NCBI GenBank assembly: GCA_003254885.1
Contig: QANT01002755.1
Location: 1-64,000 of the forward strand
DNA length: 64,000 bases
Direction: 5' to 3'
Source: Purshia tridentata
Lineage: Eukaryota; Streptophyta; Magnoliopsida; Rosales; Rosaceae
The position numbers and the translations under genes are program-made. Shown here one piece after another: positions 52,571 to 64,000 of this stretch (positions within the stretch are counted from its first letter, which is position 1; every line of letters starts with the position of its first letter). A model generated the notes under the pieces. That model was given only the letters and a program-made list of their open reading frames with translations, was not told where the DNA came from and did no database searches.

Positions 52571-55396
52571 TCCCAATTCTCAATTCCTAAATTAATTAAA
52601 AGAATGAAGAATGTCTGTTGACCAGGACCAGGACCACCATAAGTACTATGTTTATAAATATCTTGCCCAAGATTAATTTTAATCTTAAGTGTTAGCCTAA
52701 TTATTATTAACAAATGGAAAGAAGCTTTTGGTGCGGAGTGTGGAGTGTGACTAAGTGAGCTAACTAGGAAAGTGGCATTGCGTGTAACCCACCAATCAAA
52801 ATGATGCCAAAAGATTAGTGAACCAATTCAACCAAAACCATGTGCTGCTGAGGTGTAAAAGAACTCAAAGACCAAGCAACATAAATATATATATGTGGAT
52901 ATGATCCATCAAAGGAATTATTTCTCAATATTTCACCAAAGAAAAACATATTGTTGTATGGAAGATTCTCTGAGACCAAAAAAAGAAAAAAAAAGATGGA
53001 AGATTCTCTTATTATGCCACTTGATAATTAAGTTGATAAGAGCTCCAACTGCTCACATTTCATCGCCGACTCTAATTGGTAATTGGTAAACCCCAAAAGC
53101 CATGCATCGTACCCCCCACTTTATATACACTACCTGCCTGTCTTTCTTTGCATGCCTTTCAGACTTTGAGTCTCAATTTCGCACCACAAATTCTGACATG
53201 CATCCATACATACATGCATGCTGAGTACACTGCATATATAGTGCATGCATATGGGTAGATCCCCGCTCACCCATCACACAAAAACCAACAACTTAATAAA
53301 GTAGTAAGTGTCCAACAAGAAAACTAGAAGCCTAGCTGCCCAAAATTCTTTCATTTTATTCAACATTAATGTTTTATTTTAATTATTTTGCTTAAAGCTT
53401 GGAAAGCTTGTATACATATTTTTGTGGGTCACCCAGATGTGGAATATAAAAAATTGAACGTTGTCCCTCTTTTTGGAGTTTTTCTTGGCCAAAACTTTTG
53501 TCAATTAGGTAGTTTGCGTGGAAGGTATAGCCTACTTTGATATTTTTGTTGTTTTGTTAAAATTAAATAAATTTCTAAAACTCATTAGTCTGTTTATATG
53601 AGAAAAATGCAGGGAGAAGGATGAAATTTTGAGAAGAATGCTTCGATCAAATCTCTCCCACAAATTTGAGTTTATATCTGTCAAACTAATTCCAATTCCA
53701 TGAGTTTTAATTCAAGTGATATTAGATTCAAATTCTTATATAATTAAATATATTATCCACGGCATGTGACATCTTGGACCTTGTGAAGACTATTATAGAA
53801 AAAGAAAAAAATTGTTTGCAACCCAAGTAAGAAATAGAATACAGAAAAAGAAAAAAATACAAATTCTCTATGAAAGTTGATCATTTTGAAACAATAATTA
53901 GGTGGTGACACCGTGTAATGCAAGGTATAGGTGTGTGTGTGGATGGATATGAAATGAAGTTAATTAGAAAACGTAAAAGCTTTCTTTATTGTGCAGCCGC
54001 CTCTTTTTAGTCTTGTAGCACTTTCAGTAGTGGCAGCTTAACCCATTCAATTTCTTCAAAAGAAACAAGAAACGTGCAAAATACCTTTTTGAGTCATGTG
54101 CTCTCTAAAGTAATGACCGAAAGTAAATAAATATAAAATCAACCATACAAAAAAGTATATCAATTTAATAATTTTCCATCTCTAACATAAATAATATTTC
54201 TTTCTGAATAAGAAATAAACTATTATTATACCTTCAGTTCCTTACGGGCCTAATCACAGTTTATTGTTCGGTAATTCTTGGAAGTTTGTGTCTTTGGCTG
54301 TCTAGATGACTAGAACACCACCAATAATACAAATTATAAAATGTAATTAGGCTCCTAAAGTACTAATTACTTAATTGAGTATTGTTATTTTAACAGTCTC
54401 AAGACTCTAATCTACCATCTTGTGTAGTATTTTTTTTAATAGATTTGGAATTGATGTGTAAGTTACATTTTTAATTAATAATATACAAAATATAGTAGTT
54501 TTTCAATGTAATTGAAACATCTAAAAATTATCAAAGCGGGCCAAACATAAGAATAAATAAACCACCATAATTATGAGTAAGAAAAAATATATTTACAATC
54601 ACTGTCTCAATGAATATTTCCAAAAAAATAGTGACCGTTAAGCTAAAGTCCATCAACTTGCTATATTTGATTGAAAACCTTAATTAATAGTGTTAATTAA
54701 TGCATAACAAAATGTCGATTGACAATTATAACTTTGACAACATGACCCCACCCAGATAGGTACAGTTGTATATGGCGAAGAAAATAATAAATTAGAAATA
54801 TTTATGCTTCTAAATTTTGGTAGTTGATTGATGCCAACCAAAATACAACTCACAGCTATATATCCTTGATTTGCAAATTGCGGCCATGCTAGGCTTGCAG
54901 CTTGCTAGCTCTAATTATTCAGGAGTCACGACAATAACACCCAAATAATTAATAAGGTGTATAACTATTATTGTTTATACCCTAATAAATTCTAAACTTT
55001 ATATAATAATTTATGTATGCTATAATTTGAATGGGTTCGTGATACAATTTCTGATAAGTCCTATAATTTATACTGTTTCAATAATAATCATACACACGTT
55101 AATTTAAATGAAAAAAAAAAAGGCTGGGTATTACTACAGCCTAAAAGGCTAAAACAATTCAATATATAACAGAAAATAATTCATTGTTAATACAAAAATA
55201 GTAAAATTAAGCAGAAAACAAAATAATAATTAGGTTAAAATAAAAATAAAGCAAAAAGAAAACTAGAAAAGACCCCCAGATTCGGAGGTCACCAGTTGGT
55301 CAAAAAACAGCTACAAGAGAGAGGTAATAAAGAATCTTTCGTTTTCATGTTTTTGCTTTTCTTGGGATTCAATTAACGTCCATTAGTATGGCATGC

Positions 55397-55405
55397 TATA
55401 AATAG
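55397..55405 (+). promoter_or_regulatory. TATA box of the AAA ATPase gene
   Basis: TATAAATAG lies 333 bases before the ATG at 55730. The intervening leader would be about 300 bases and contains no upstream ATG, supporting this promoter and start. Confidence 0.6.
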
Positions 55406-55729
55406 TTGAAGAGGGCCAAGATCATAAGCAACTCATACCCCCCTCTAAAACTCTTAAACCTTTGACAGACCAACGTTGTATTCGGACGTATAAACGCACA
55501 CAAAAGCTTCCCTCTTTAAAGAAAAAGAAATTCTACTAACACCAAAACCAACCCAACTTCTAGTTTCTCTCAAAGTTCTTGAATATCTGCACCGTTGGTT
55601 GAATCTCATCGCATTTTGGTTGATATCTTCCCAGGAAGTCTGAGAAAAAACAGAGCTTTTCTTCAAAGAGTTGGGTTTGAGAAGAGCTTTGAGTCATATT
55701 CAAGATCGGTTAAAGGGTTGGTGGAGGTG

Positions 55730-58700
55730 ATGGAGCAGAAGCACATTTTATTGTCTGCTCTAAGTGTTGGGGTTGGAGTTGGGGTGGGGCTGGGATTGAG
55801 TTCTGGGCAGGCAGTGAGCAAATGGTTAGGCGGCAATTGCTCGGCGGATGAGGTCACGGCGGAGCAGATTGAACAGGAGTTGATGAGGCAGGTGGTGGAT
55901 GGGAGAGACAGCAAGGTTACATTTGAGGACTTTCCTTATTACCTAAGGTGATTGGGCAATTTCTTACCCAATAACATAGTTTTTTATTTATCAATCATTT
56001 AGGCAAGCACATGGAAGATGGGTCTGTTGTATATCTAATTGTCTTTGTAGAATGTTAATAAAGTTAAGTGTTTTAACCAATTTTGTGATAAGTCAATTCA
56101 TAAACAAATGAGTAACCATGCTAAGATCTTCTGCTCCTTTCAGTTGTGACCAATTAGTTTGATTTTTTTTTTCTCTTAATCTGATGGCCATTTCAATTTG
56201 TTTGGTGCTTTTCTTTGTCTTAGACTCTTAATTAATACTTTGGCTTGCTCAATAGGTTTTTTAGCGTTGAGTTTTTTCAGCTATGGGTAATTCTGGGACC
56301 ATACCTCTAAGGTAGAATCATGATGTGGATTTTCATTTATGCCATAAATCGTTTTGTCATCCTCTAAATATTGCCAGGATAAATCTTTTTTTTTCCCTCT
56401 TGATTGATATAATATTTTTAAATCTAAGCTTCATCCCAAATTATAAGATATCTATTATATGCTATCTCATGTTTCATATACTATAGCTGTAGTTTCATAT
56501 TGGATATTAGATCTATTACGGAGTAGAATCACAAGTACTTTTTTTGTAAAGCATATCATAAGTGCTCTTTCTTGTCCTGAAACTTGGTACCCTTGTGTAT
56601 ATTCTTATAAGAAGGCATTGTTATGGATAACAGCAAACTGTAAATCATAGAAGCTTTTGAGTCTCACTCTTTGCATCTTCTTCTGCGCCCTAGTTCTGGT
56701 GAAACAACCTTAAACCTTTGTGCAAGTGGAGGCATATCATTTTTCTGTGAAAACCTCAGTTCATGAGGATCTTTTCTGATTTTCATGCCATACAACCTTG
56801 AAGGAGTTATGTGATCATGTCTACTTTGGAGGTCCAAGATGGACCATCTTTGAAAGTCCAAAGTACTGTCATATCTTCCTAGTTATATGATCCATATACT
56901 TGAACTTGTGTTGATGTAACATATTCCTGCTCTCATTATATTTACAATGTTTTTTTTTTTTTTTGGGTAATGATGGCAATGACAGAGAGAGAACTCGGCT
57001 GTTATTAACAAGCGCTGCATATGTTCATCTGAAACACTCTGACTTATCCAAGCACACCCGGAACCTTTCACCAGCAAGTAGAGCTATTTTGCTCTCAGGA
57101 CCTGCTGGTATGCTATTTGGAAATGATATCTGATTTTTGGAGTTTTGCATTGATATACTTATTCCTTAACATTGCTTTGAGCTAATCTCTTTGCATGTTT
57201 TATTTCACAAAGAACTTTATCATCAAATGCTTGCCAAGGCCTTAGCGCATTACTTTGAATCAAAGTTGCTGCTGTTGGATGTTACTGATTTTTCTATCAA
57301 GGTAACTATGTGCAACTCTAATCTTCATTACATTTGGTTCGTCATATAGTAAGACTTATACCTGTCATTTTTACATGTTTACAGGTGCAGAGTAAATATG
57401 GGTGTGCCAAAAAAGAATCTGTAAGCATTCTGTGCTTCATAATGAAAATAAAGAATGTTTTAATCTTTGCTGACTTCGTAGTGTAAACATTAGATTTAGT
57501 GAGTGATGTAGCCCTGAACCCCAACGTAGTGTGTTGCTTTTATTGTTTGAGCTCAATATTTTATATTTCTGCACTTCATCTATCTCTTTCACATTATAAA
57601 TTATGTTGAATGGAAAAGTTGACCAATTATCTCAAGTCGAGTCTTTCCTGATTCATGGGTTTCTGTTTGTAGCATCTTAAGAGGTCCATCTCAGAGGTGA
57701 CATTGGAGCGAGTGGCCAGTTTGTTTGGTTCCTTCTCAATGCTCCCTTCAAGTGGGGAAACTAATGGTATGAAAGGAAGTAAAGCTAAATCCTTTTGTTA
57801 AAGCTCCTCTTATTAAATCCTATCACATGTTCATGCCCTCAATTTAGCGACAAGTGGTAATTTCCACACTTTACTGTTGTTAAAATCATTGATTTTCTTA
57901 CAGGCACATTACGTCGGAAAAGCAGTACTACAGATCTCAGATCAAGGTATAGTAATGGATCAGTTTTGATTGTTGAATTAAATGTACCACAGTGGTTACA
58001 TGTAGTGTTTCGTTTCTAAATAATCACTGTCTTATACCTGCAGGGGCATTGAAGGACTAAATAATCCTAAAACACTTCACAGAAATGCCTCCTCTGCATC
58101 TGATATGAGTAGCATCTCTTCCAAATCTGCTCCCACAAATTCAGGTTTATTCGGACAGCCAAATAATGGCTGTTTAAATGTCTAACTGTATTGCATTAGC
58201 TATGTAGGGAAGTTCTTTGAATTTATAGTTACTATTGTGTGATTCTTTTGTTTTTTCAGCTCCTCTCAAGCGCATTAGCAGCTGGTGTTTTGATGAGAAA
58301 CTTTTTGTACAGTCGCTTTACAAGGTAATGTCATCACATATAATTCGATAATACTTTCAGTTGATGTGAGTAATGGTACATACTAGTTGATGTGGCTAGA
58401 GGTACAATTCTCAATTGCAGGCTTATGGCCATTTCTTCCTTTTGATATAAGTGATGTTTCAACCCCAGGCCATTTTACCCACCAGATGCAGAATTCATTC
58501 TATAAATAACAGTTTTTAAGTTTTTTTTTTTGTTCGTAGAATGCAGAACTTTGGTCAGTAGAGAGTAGATAGTTTGTAGCTTCAAAATATCTAAACATGA
58601 TAGTTTATTACTAACAGGCAAGAATATTTGTTTTCTTACAGGTCTTAGCTTCCATATCAGAAACTGGTTCGATCATTTTATACCTCAGGGATGTTGAGAA

Positions 58701-61114
58701 GCTATTTCTCCAATCACAACGGTTATATAATTTATTCAACAAAATGTTGAAGAAACTTTCAGGATCAGTGCTAATACTTGGTTCCCGGATGTTAGACGAA
58801 GAAGATGATTGCAAAGAAGTTGATGAGAGCCTTGCTGTTTTGTTCCCATACAATATTGAGATCAAACCCCCTGAAGATGAGACTCATCTTCTTGGATGGA
58901 AAGCCCAACTGGAAGAGGACATGAAGATGATCCAGTTTCAAGATAACAAAAACCACATAGCTGAGGTACTTGCGGCAAATGATCTTGAATGTGATGATCT
59001 AGGTTCAATATGTCATGCAGACACAATGGTCCTCAGCAACTATATAGAAGAAATCATGGTGTCGGCAATATCTTATCATTTGATGCATAACAAGGATCCA
59101 GAATATCGAAATGGAAAGCTTGTAATATCATCAAAGAGGTAGATACCAAGTTTCTGTATGCATGATTTCTCGATTAGATAGTTTTTTGGTTATATTTTAT
59201 TGCAAAATAGAGTTTATCTGATCACTATTCCTGACCTGGAACAGTTTGTCCCATGGGTTGAGTATATTCCAGGAGGAAAAAGGTGGCGGGAGAGATTCTC
59301 TGAGACTGGACACTAATGCTGATTCCACCAAGGTTTTTCTTCTTATATTTATTTTCACTTCTTCATATTTACATTTCAATAATTGGATTAAAATGGAACT
59401 AGCACATTTTAATGTCTCAATGGTTTATCATTTCTCTCCAATTTTAGGGATTTGAGGGTGCAAAGACTGAATCAAAGTCTGAAACTGGGGCATCTGAAAA
59501 CAAAAGTGAAGCAGAGAAATCTGGTTCTGCAGTGAAGAAGGACAACGAGAATCCACCTCCGCCAAAAGTTGTAAGTTTAAATTTTTCAATACTATGCATA
59601 AAACCCACCTGGTTGACAGTACCTGTTTTGTTCAGATCTTCTTTATCTTATTGAAGTATCATGGTGTTCGTGCAGGAAGTTCCCCCTGACAATGAATTTG
59701 AAAAGCGCATAAGGCCAGAGGTTATCCCTGCAAATGAGATTGGAGTAACATTTTCAGATATTGGTGCATTGGATGACATTAAAGAATCACTTCAGGAATT
59801 GGTCATGCTTCCTCTTCGAAGACCAGACCTTTTCAAAGGTGGGCTTCTTAAGCCCTGTAGAGGCATATTGCTTTTTGGTCCTCCTGGTACTGGAAAAACA
59901 ATGCTGGCAAAGGCCATCGCAAGTGAAGCCGGAGCAAGTTTTATCAATGTCTCAATGTCCACCATCACTTCAAAATGGTTTGGGGAAGATGAAAAGAATG
60001 TTCGAGCTCTATTCACACTTGCGGCAAAGGTCTCCCCAACTATTATCTTTGTGGATGAGGTTGACAGCATGCTTGGGCAGCGGACTAGAGTTGGGGAGCA
60101 CGAGGCCATGAGGAAGATTAAAAATGAGTTCATGACACACTGGGATGGACTGTTGACTAAATCTGGAGAGCGAATTCTTGTTCTTGCTGCAACCAACAGG
60201 CCATTTGACCTTGATGAAGCAATCATCAGGCGGTTTGAGCGCAGGTAATAAATGCATATTTTTTTGTTACATTCAGGATTCTCATAATTCTTTTTCCTTT
60301 TTCTTATAATTTCTATTGATCGGTGACTGTGACTATGCTTCGTTTCTGCTAACTTGGACTATTTTTTGTGTTGAAAAGAGTCATGGTGGGCCTTCCCTCC
60401 ATTGAGAACAGGGAAAAGATCTTGAGAACTCTTCTTTCAAAAGAAAAGGTCGAAAATCTAGACTTTAAGGACCTTGCAACCATGACAGAGGGATACAGTG
60501 GAAGTGATCTTAAGGTTAGTTTTCTAATTGATAGCGTTAGTAATTTAAATTTGTGATCAGTATGATGAGCTCATGAAACTTTACTACTGGAAAAACAGAA
60601 CTTGTGTGTGACAGCAGCTTATCGACCTGTGAGGGAGCTTATACAACAGGAGAGATTAAAGGATCTGGTAATTAAGTGCCTCTTACACTCTTCCTCTGTC
60701 TCAGCATGCATATTCATGTTTTTCGACTTTTTCATCGACAGTAATCCTTAATGATTTTCAAAAACTTCAACCTACAGGAAAAGAAGAAGAGAGAAGCAGC
60801 AGGCAAGAGCACAGAAGATGCTTCAGAGCCAAAAGAAGAAGAAAAAGAGGACCGCGTAATTACCCTGAGGCCATTAAACATGGAAGACATGAGACAGGCG
60901 AAGAATCAGGTAACTTCACCTTCTTTTCTATGTTTTGCCAACAGAAACTACCTTTTTTTCCGTATGCTCTATGCTTATGCATGTGTATGGTGCGATGCAG
61001 GTTGCTGCAAGTTTCGCTGCAGAGGGATCAGTGATGAGTGAGCTGAAACAGTGGAATGAATTGTACGGAGAAGGCGGCTCAAGGAAGAAGCAACAGCTAA
61101 CTTATTTCCTCTAA
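55730..61114 (+). CDS. AAA-type ATPase, DAA1/At4g28000 group
   Basis: Sixteen-exon gene for an 831-residue AAA protein. Exons: 55730-55947, 56986-57107, 57213-57301, 57385-57420, 57673-57766, 57904-57946, 58044-58144, 58260-58324, 58642-59138, 59245-59332, 59448-59570, 59676-60244, 60379-60514, 60599-60667, 60778-60909 and 61001-61114. All are GT-AG and phases agree. The N-terminus has a glycine/valine-rich hydrophobic stretch (SALSVGVGVGVGLGL) that could anchor it in a membrane. A first AAA-like module starts at ILLSGPAELYHQMLAKALAHYF and lacks the GKT of a working P-loop. The active module has Walker A GPPGTGKT (560-567), Walker B IIFVDEVDS (about 615-623), and AATNRPFDLDEAIIRRFERR with the arginine fingers. 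The C-terminus LYGEGGSRKKQQLTYFL is family-typical. It is related to the meiotic-clade AAA proteins (Msp1/spastin/katanin-like). The substrate is unknown. Confidence 0.93.
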
Positions 61115-61861
61115 GGGAAGGGAAGCAGGCAGCTTAGATAGTCATCAGCTTTGTTCTCGGAGAAAGAGATACGAAAGAGTGAGGAAAGCTGGAAAGTCCA
61201 CCTGATCAAACACAAACTTCTGATGGCAAGCGACAACGTGACAATCAATTGAAAGCTCTTGGCTCTGATCCATCCTCAAGGAAAAGCTTTACAACCCACT
61301 GAAAGTATATATATGGGTGTTCAATACATCTGCTAAAGTATCTGTTTGGCATTTGTATGTAAGAGAGGGTTCTGGGTATTTCTTAGACCATCTTACAAAC
61401 GCATTGCCACAGGTTTTATTGGGATTTGAATCATTCTGTGGAAAGTGTGGTATTTGGAAACGCATGTGAGATTGTGGGGGGAAAATGCACTGAATTTGTT
61501 TTGATATGCTGTATAGATGAGATAGCTTGTGGACAACAACATTCGCATACGGTTAGGGCATTTTGTACATTGCTGTTAATTGTGTAGTTCTTATTAGTAC
61601 AGTGCTCTACACATGTAGATTGAGCTATTGCTTTAATATATTATATTTCATATCGTTTGCAAATTGCAACATGGTCATTGCGAGTTTAGGAGCAAAGCGG
61701 TTTTGTATAACCGCTACATGATCATAAGAACAAAATTTAAGCTAACAGGACTTGATTCAAAAGAAATTTCATAATTTAGAGATTGGGTGACTATGATTAA
61801 AATTATACCTACGAAAATAAACCTAACACGTTAGATTGGTTACCACGCAGCGGTGTATCAG
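61115..61861. other. 3' region of the AAA ATPase gene
   Basis: The first 500 bases look like 3' UTR (mixed composition, no frames). The remainder is AT-rich spacer up to a retroelement fragment. No gene was seen. Confidence 0.5.
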
Positions 61862-62480
61862 TTACACTTTACGGGCTTTGAGGCTCTCCTCAAGCATGCG
61901 AGCCAATTGAATGTTAGCGGCTAGGGAGGTGGGGCGAAAGGGTGCGATCTCGAGTTGCAGCTCTTCCTTTAAACCTTTGATAAAGCAGTTTGCTTGCATT
62001 TCATCGGTCAAATTGGGTGGTGCTGCTCGGCTTGCCCAACTCAGGAACTCTGCTTCGTACTCATCCACCGAAAGGCTGCGGATGGTTTCTCCAGACCCAA
62101 ACCGAGAAACACTCGGCCGAGGACACCCAGTCTAGGGCATTTTCGTCTTTTCGACCAAACACACCAAACACGGGGAACTTGATGGTGGAAGACAGAGTCG
62201 ACATCCATGGCATTGGCTGATCGTTGTTGGGCTTGGGCTTGGGCCCAGTAAGTCTGAGTTGCTGGAGTTGTTCTAGAATTACTTCCTCGAAGTGAGCTTC
62301 TCTGGAGACCATGGAGTTCATGAAACTGTGCAACGCCTTCTGCAACTCGTTTTGCTTCTTTGCTATATAGAGTATAGACCCCATTAGCTCCTGAATCCGA
62401 GCCTCCGTTTGATCGTTGTTGACTTTTAGATCAAACCCTAGAGAACCCATTTCTTGGCCAGAATGAGACTTTTTGCCCAT
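61862..62480 (-). mobile_element. Fossil gag fragment of a Ty3/gypsy-like LTR retrotransposon
   Basis: Minus-strand protein similarity to plant retrotransposon gag: an N-terminal part rich in Gln/Glu and a later part with the gag-like FLSWASRAAPP and MQANCFIKGLKEE motifs. Only gag is present; there is no protease, reverse transcriptase, integrase or LTR in the window. It is clearly broken (at least one or two breaks) and truncated at both ends. The decay suggests an old insertion. Confidence 0.6.
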
Positions 62481-63789
62481 CCCGATCGGAATCAGGCGAA
62501 ATCAAATTGCCTACAATGGAAACGATGCCACAGTATAACTTAAGAGATCTTTTTTTTAAGGCGCGGTATGGTCATTATATAGGAAAGAAAATCAAATTAA
62601 TTACTTTATTTACAAGCATATAAATTATAATTAAACTTCAAAAATTTTAAAACTTTCATTTTGGTAAGGTTATTATCGATCAAAATTGTCAAAATTTTGT
62701 TAAATATTTCAATTATTTGAGTCTCAATTTTTAATGAAATTGCCTTCGAAATTTGTGTATTTTTAAATCCTCAAAATTCGAAATTTAATATATGCAAATA
62801 AATTATAAATTTACAATTTAATGATAAGTCAAATGAATTATAAATTCTTTTTCTTAAATAAAAAAAAAACACAAGAATTTACAATATAGTTATATACGAA
62901 TATTATCATTAAAATTCTTTTTCTTAAATAAAAAAAAAACACACAAGAATTTACAATATAGTTATATACGAATATTATCATTCATTATCTTAGAGGAGTT
63001 ATTTTCCTTATCATTTAATCAATAAAATATTTCAATATTACATACTAATCAATATAATTTTATTTTTTCATAAATGTCAATGATTTTGAAATTATATCTC
63101 ACCTTAGTCACTAATCTCAATCCACTTGATGATGTTATGTATTTTTATGCATTGAAAAATATCAATTTACTCATTATTGTTTTTCATTAATTACTAACCA
63201 TTCATTTATTCCATATATTCGATAATAGTTATATAATAAAATAATTTTCAATTGAGTTATTTTTTTGTAAATTTAATCTTTAATATGTGATATAAAAATA
63301 AACGGTTATGATTCTGAACCTGCTCAACAAATAGTTTGGGAAGGGTGGGATGATCTATAGGTCACACTTAGGTGTGAACCAAGTCTTCTGTGATGCATAA
63401 ATTTCTTCATTTTTCTAATTAATTACAATATTAGCAAAAGAATTTCCTATCACGGTATATACAACTTATGTAAATAAGGTAAGTAAATCAAAACAGTTTT
63501 GATATATTTCAGATTTGAACAAATTAATTCTCAACACTAACACTTACTGAACGTACTAGAAAGATTAAAAAAAATAGTAAAAATTTCATAACCTATTGGC
63601 ATAAATTGTAAACCTTCTTGGTTGTGCTCGAATCTTTAGGTGCTTGGAGGTTCTGGTCCTGCAAGCGAGGCAGGTACGTGCATGACGGAGGCTAAGGAGG
63701 TCGCTACTAATTGATCATCGGTCCAACCCTAAGTCTGTGCTCGGCAAGCCAATTACTATATTCATCCTCTTCTCCTGCACAACACCACA
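62481..63789. other. Very AT-rich DNA between two gag fossils
   Basis: No gene was seen. Contains the 70-bp tandem duplication at 62842-62983. The last 150 bases are GC-richer and may belong to the second retroelement fragment. Confidence 0.5.
62842..62983. repeat. 70-bp tandem duplication
   Basis: AAATTCTTTTTCTTAAATAA followed by a 50-base tail is repeated head to tail with period 70 (62842-62911, 62912-62983). The copies differ only by an extra AC, so the event is recent. Confidence 0.85.
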
Positions 63790-64000
63790 CATGGTTGCTG
63801 CTGCTGCTCGTTGTTGAGCTTCGGCCCAGGTTCGGAGTTATCTTCTAGAAATATTATATTGAGCTTCTCTGGAGGCCATGAAGTTGATCATTAAGTTCTG
63901 CATGCAACTCATTCTAAACTCGTTTTGCTTCTTTGCTACAGAGAGTATGGACCCTGCTAGCTCCTGAATCTGAGCCTCAGCTTCATCCCTGTTGACTTCT
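63790..64000 (-). mobile_element. Second gag fossil of the same family, cut by the window edge
   Basis: From about 63850 the sequence matches the first fragment (62285-62425) with scattered differences, in the same orientation: both share GAGCTTCTCTGGAG, AACTCGTTTTGCTTCTTTGC and CTAGCTCCTGAATC-type blocks. Broken, old, and continuing beyond the window. Confidence 0.55.

Larger units (their letters stand above)
49946..55396. other. Gene-poor AT-rich DNA upstream of the AAA ATPase
   Basis: More than 5 kb with no supported gene. It contains TA runs (50825-50847, 51825-51845), a GA run (52552-52570), a 31-bp tandem duplication (51620-51681, about 28 of 31 identical) and an inverted-repeat unit near 52.1-52.3 kb. 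Confidence 0.5.

Overview
The window is nuclear DNA from a flowering plant. The evidence is GT-AG introns throughout, a plastid-targeted pyruvate kinase, plant-only receptor and channel families, and AT-rich intergenic DNA. Gene density (ten confident protein genes in 64 kb) and protein similarity suggest a compact eudicot genome, probably a rosid and perhaps Rosaceae. That placement is inference.

Layout, left to right: class III chitinase 1 (418-1317, +); plastidial pyruvate kinase beta subunit (2015-5631, -, 12 exons); TIMELESS (7074-15114, +, 20 exons); an LRR receptor-like protein of the EIX type (16502-19429, +); a WDR91-like LisH/WD40 protein (20525-24786, -, 15 exons); a 1.29-kb non-autonomous hAT transposon and an 841-bp Mutator-like MITE (25.7-28.0 kb); a small three-helix membrane protein of unknown function (28192-28710, -); class III chitinase 2 (29800-30693, +); a G-type lectin receptor kinase (30917-34512, -, 5 exons); a possible short spliced gene and a SINE-like piece (35.7-36.7 kb); a MAKR6-like kinase regulator (39275-40133, +); a SLAH3-type anion channel (44555-46873, -, 5 exons); a gene-poor stretch; a DAA1-type AAA ATPase (55730-61114, +, 16 exons); and two gag fossils of an LTR retrotransposon at the right end.

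Exon structures were built by hand. I required splice sites, reading phase across every junction and agreement with the protein family. All the multi-exon genes then read through without a break. Two introns appear to use GC donors.

The gene order is informative. From memory of Arabidopsis locus numbers, PKP-beta1, TIM, MAKR6 and the AAA ATPase are colinear with one Arabidopsis chromosome 5 segment (At5g52920 to At5g52882). Chitinase, lectin kinase and SLAH3 are colinear with another (At5g24090 to At5g24030). Here the two sets are interleaved, as expected if this window keeps an order that Arabidopsis split by duplication and gene loss. Housekeeping genes (plastid glycolysis, replication-fork protection, endosome regulation) are mixed with defence-type genes (two chitinases, an RLP and a lectin kinase).

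I did not find a clearly new biological system. The best leads are the two well-delimited DNA transposons, the exon-pair duplication inside TIMELESS, the unknown membrane protein, and the unassigned spliced reading frame at 35.7-36.2 kb.
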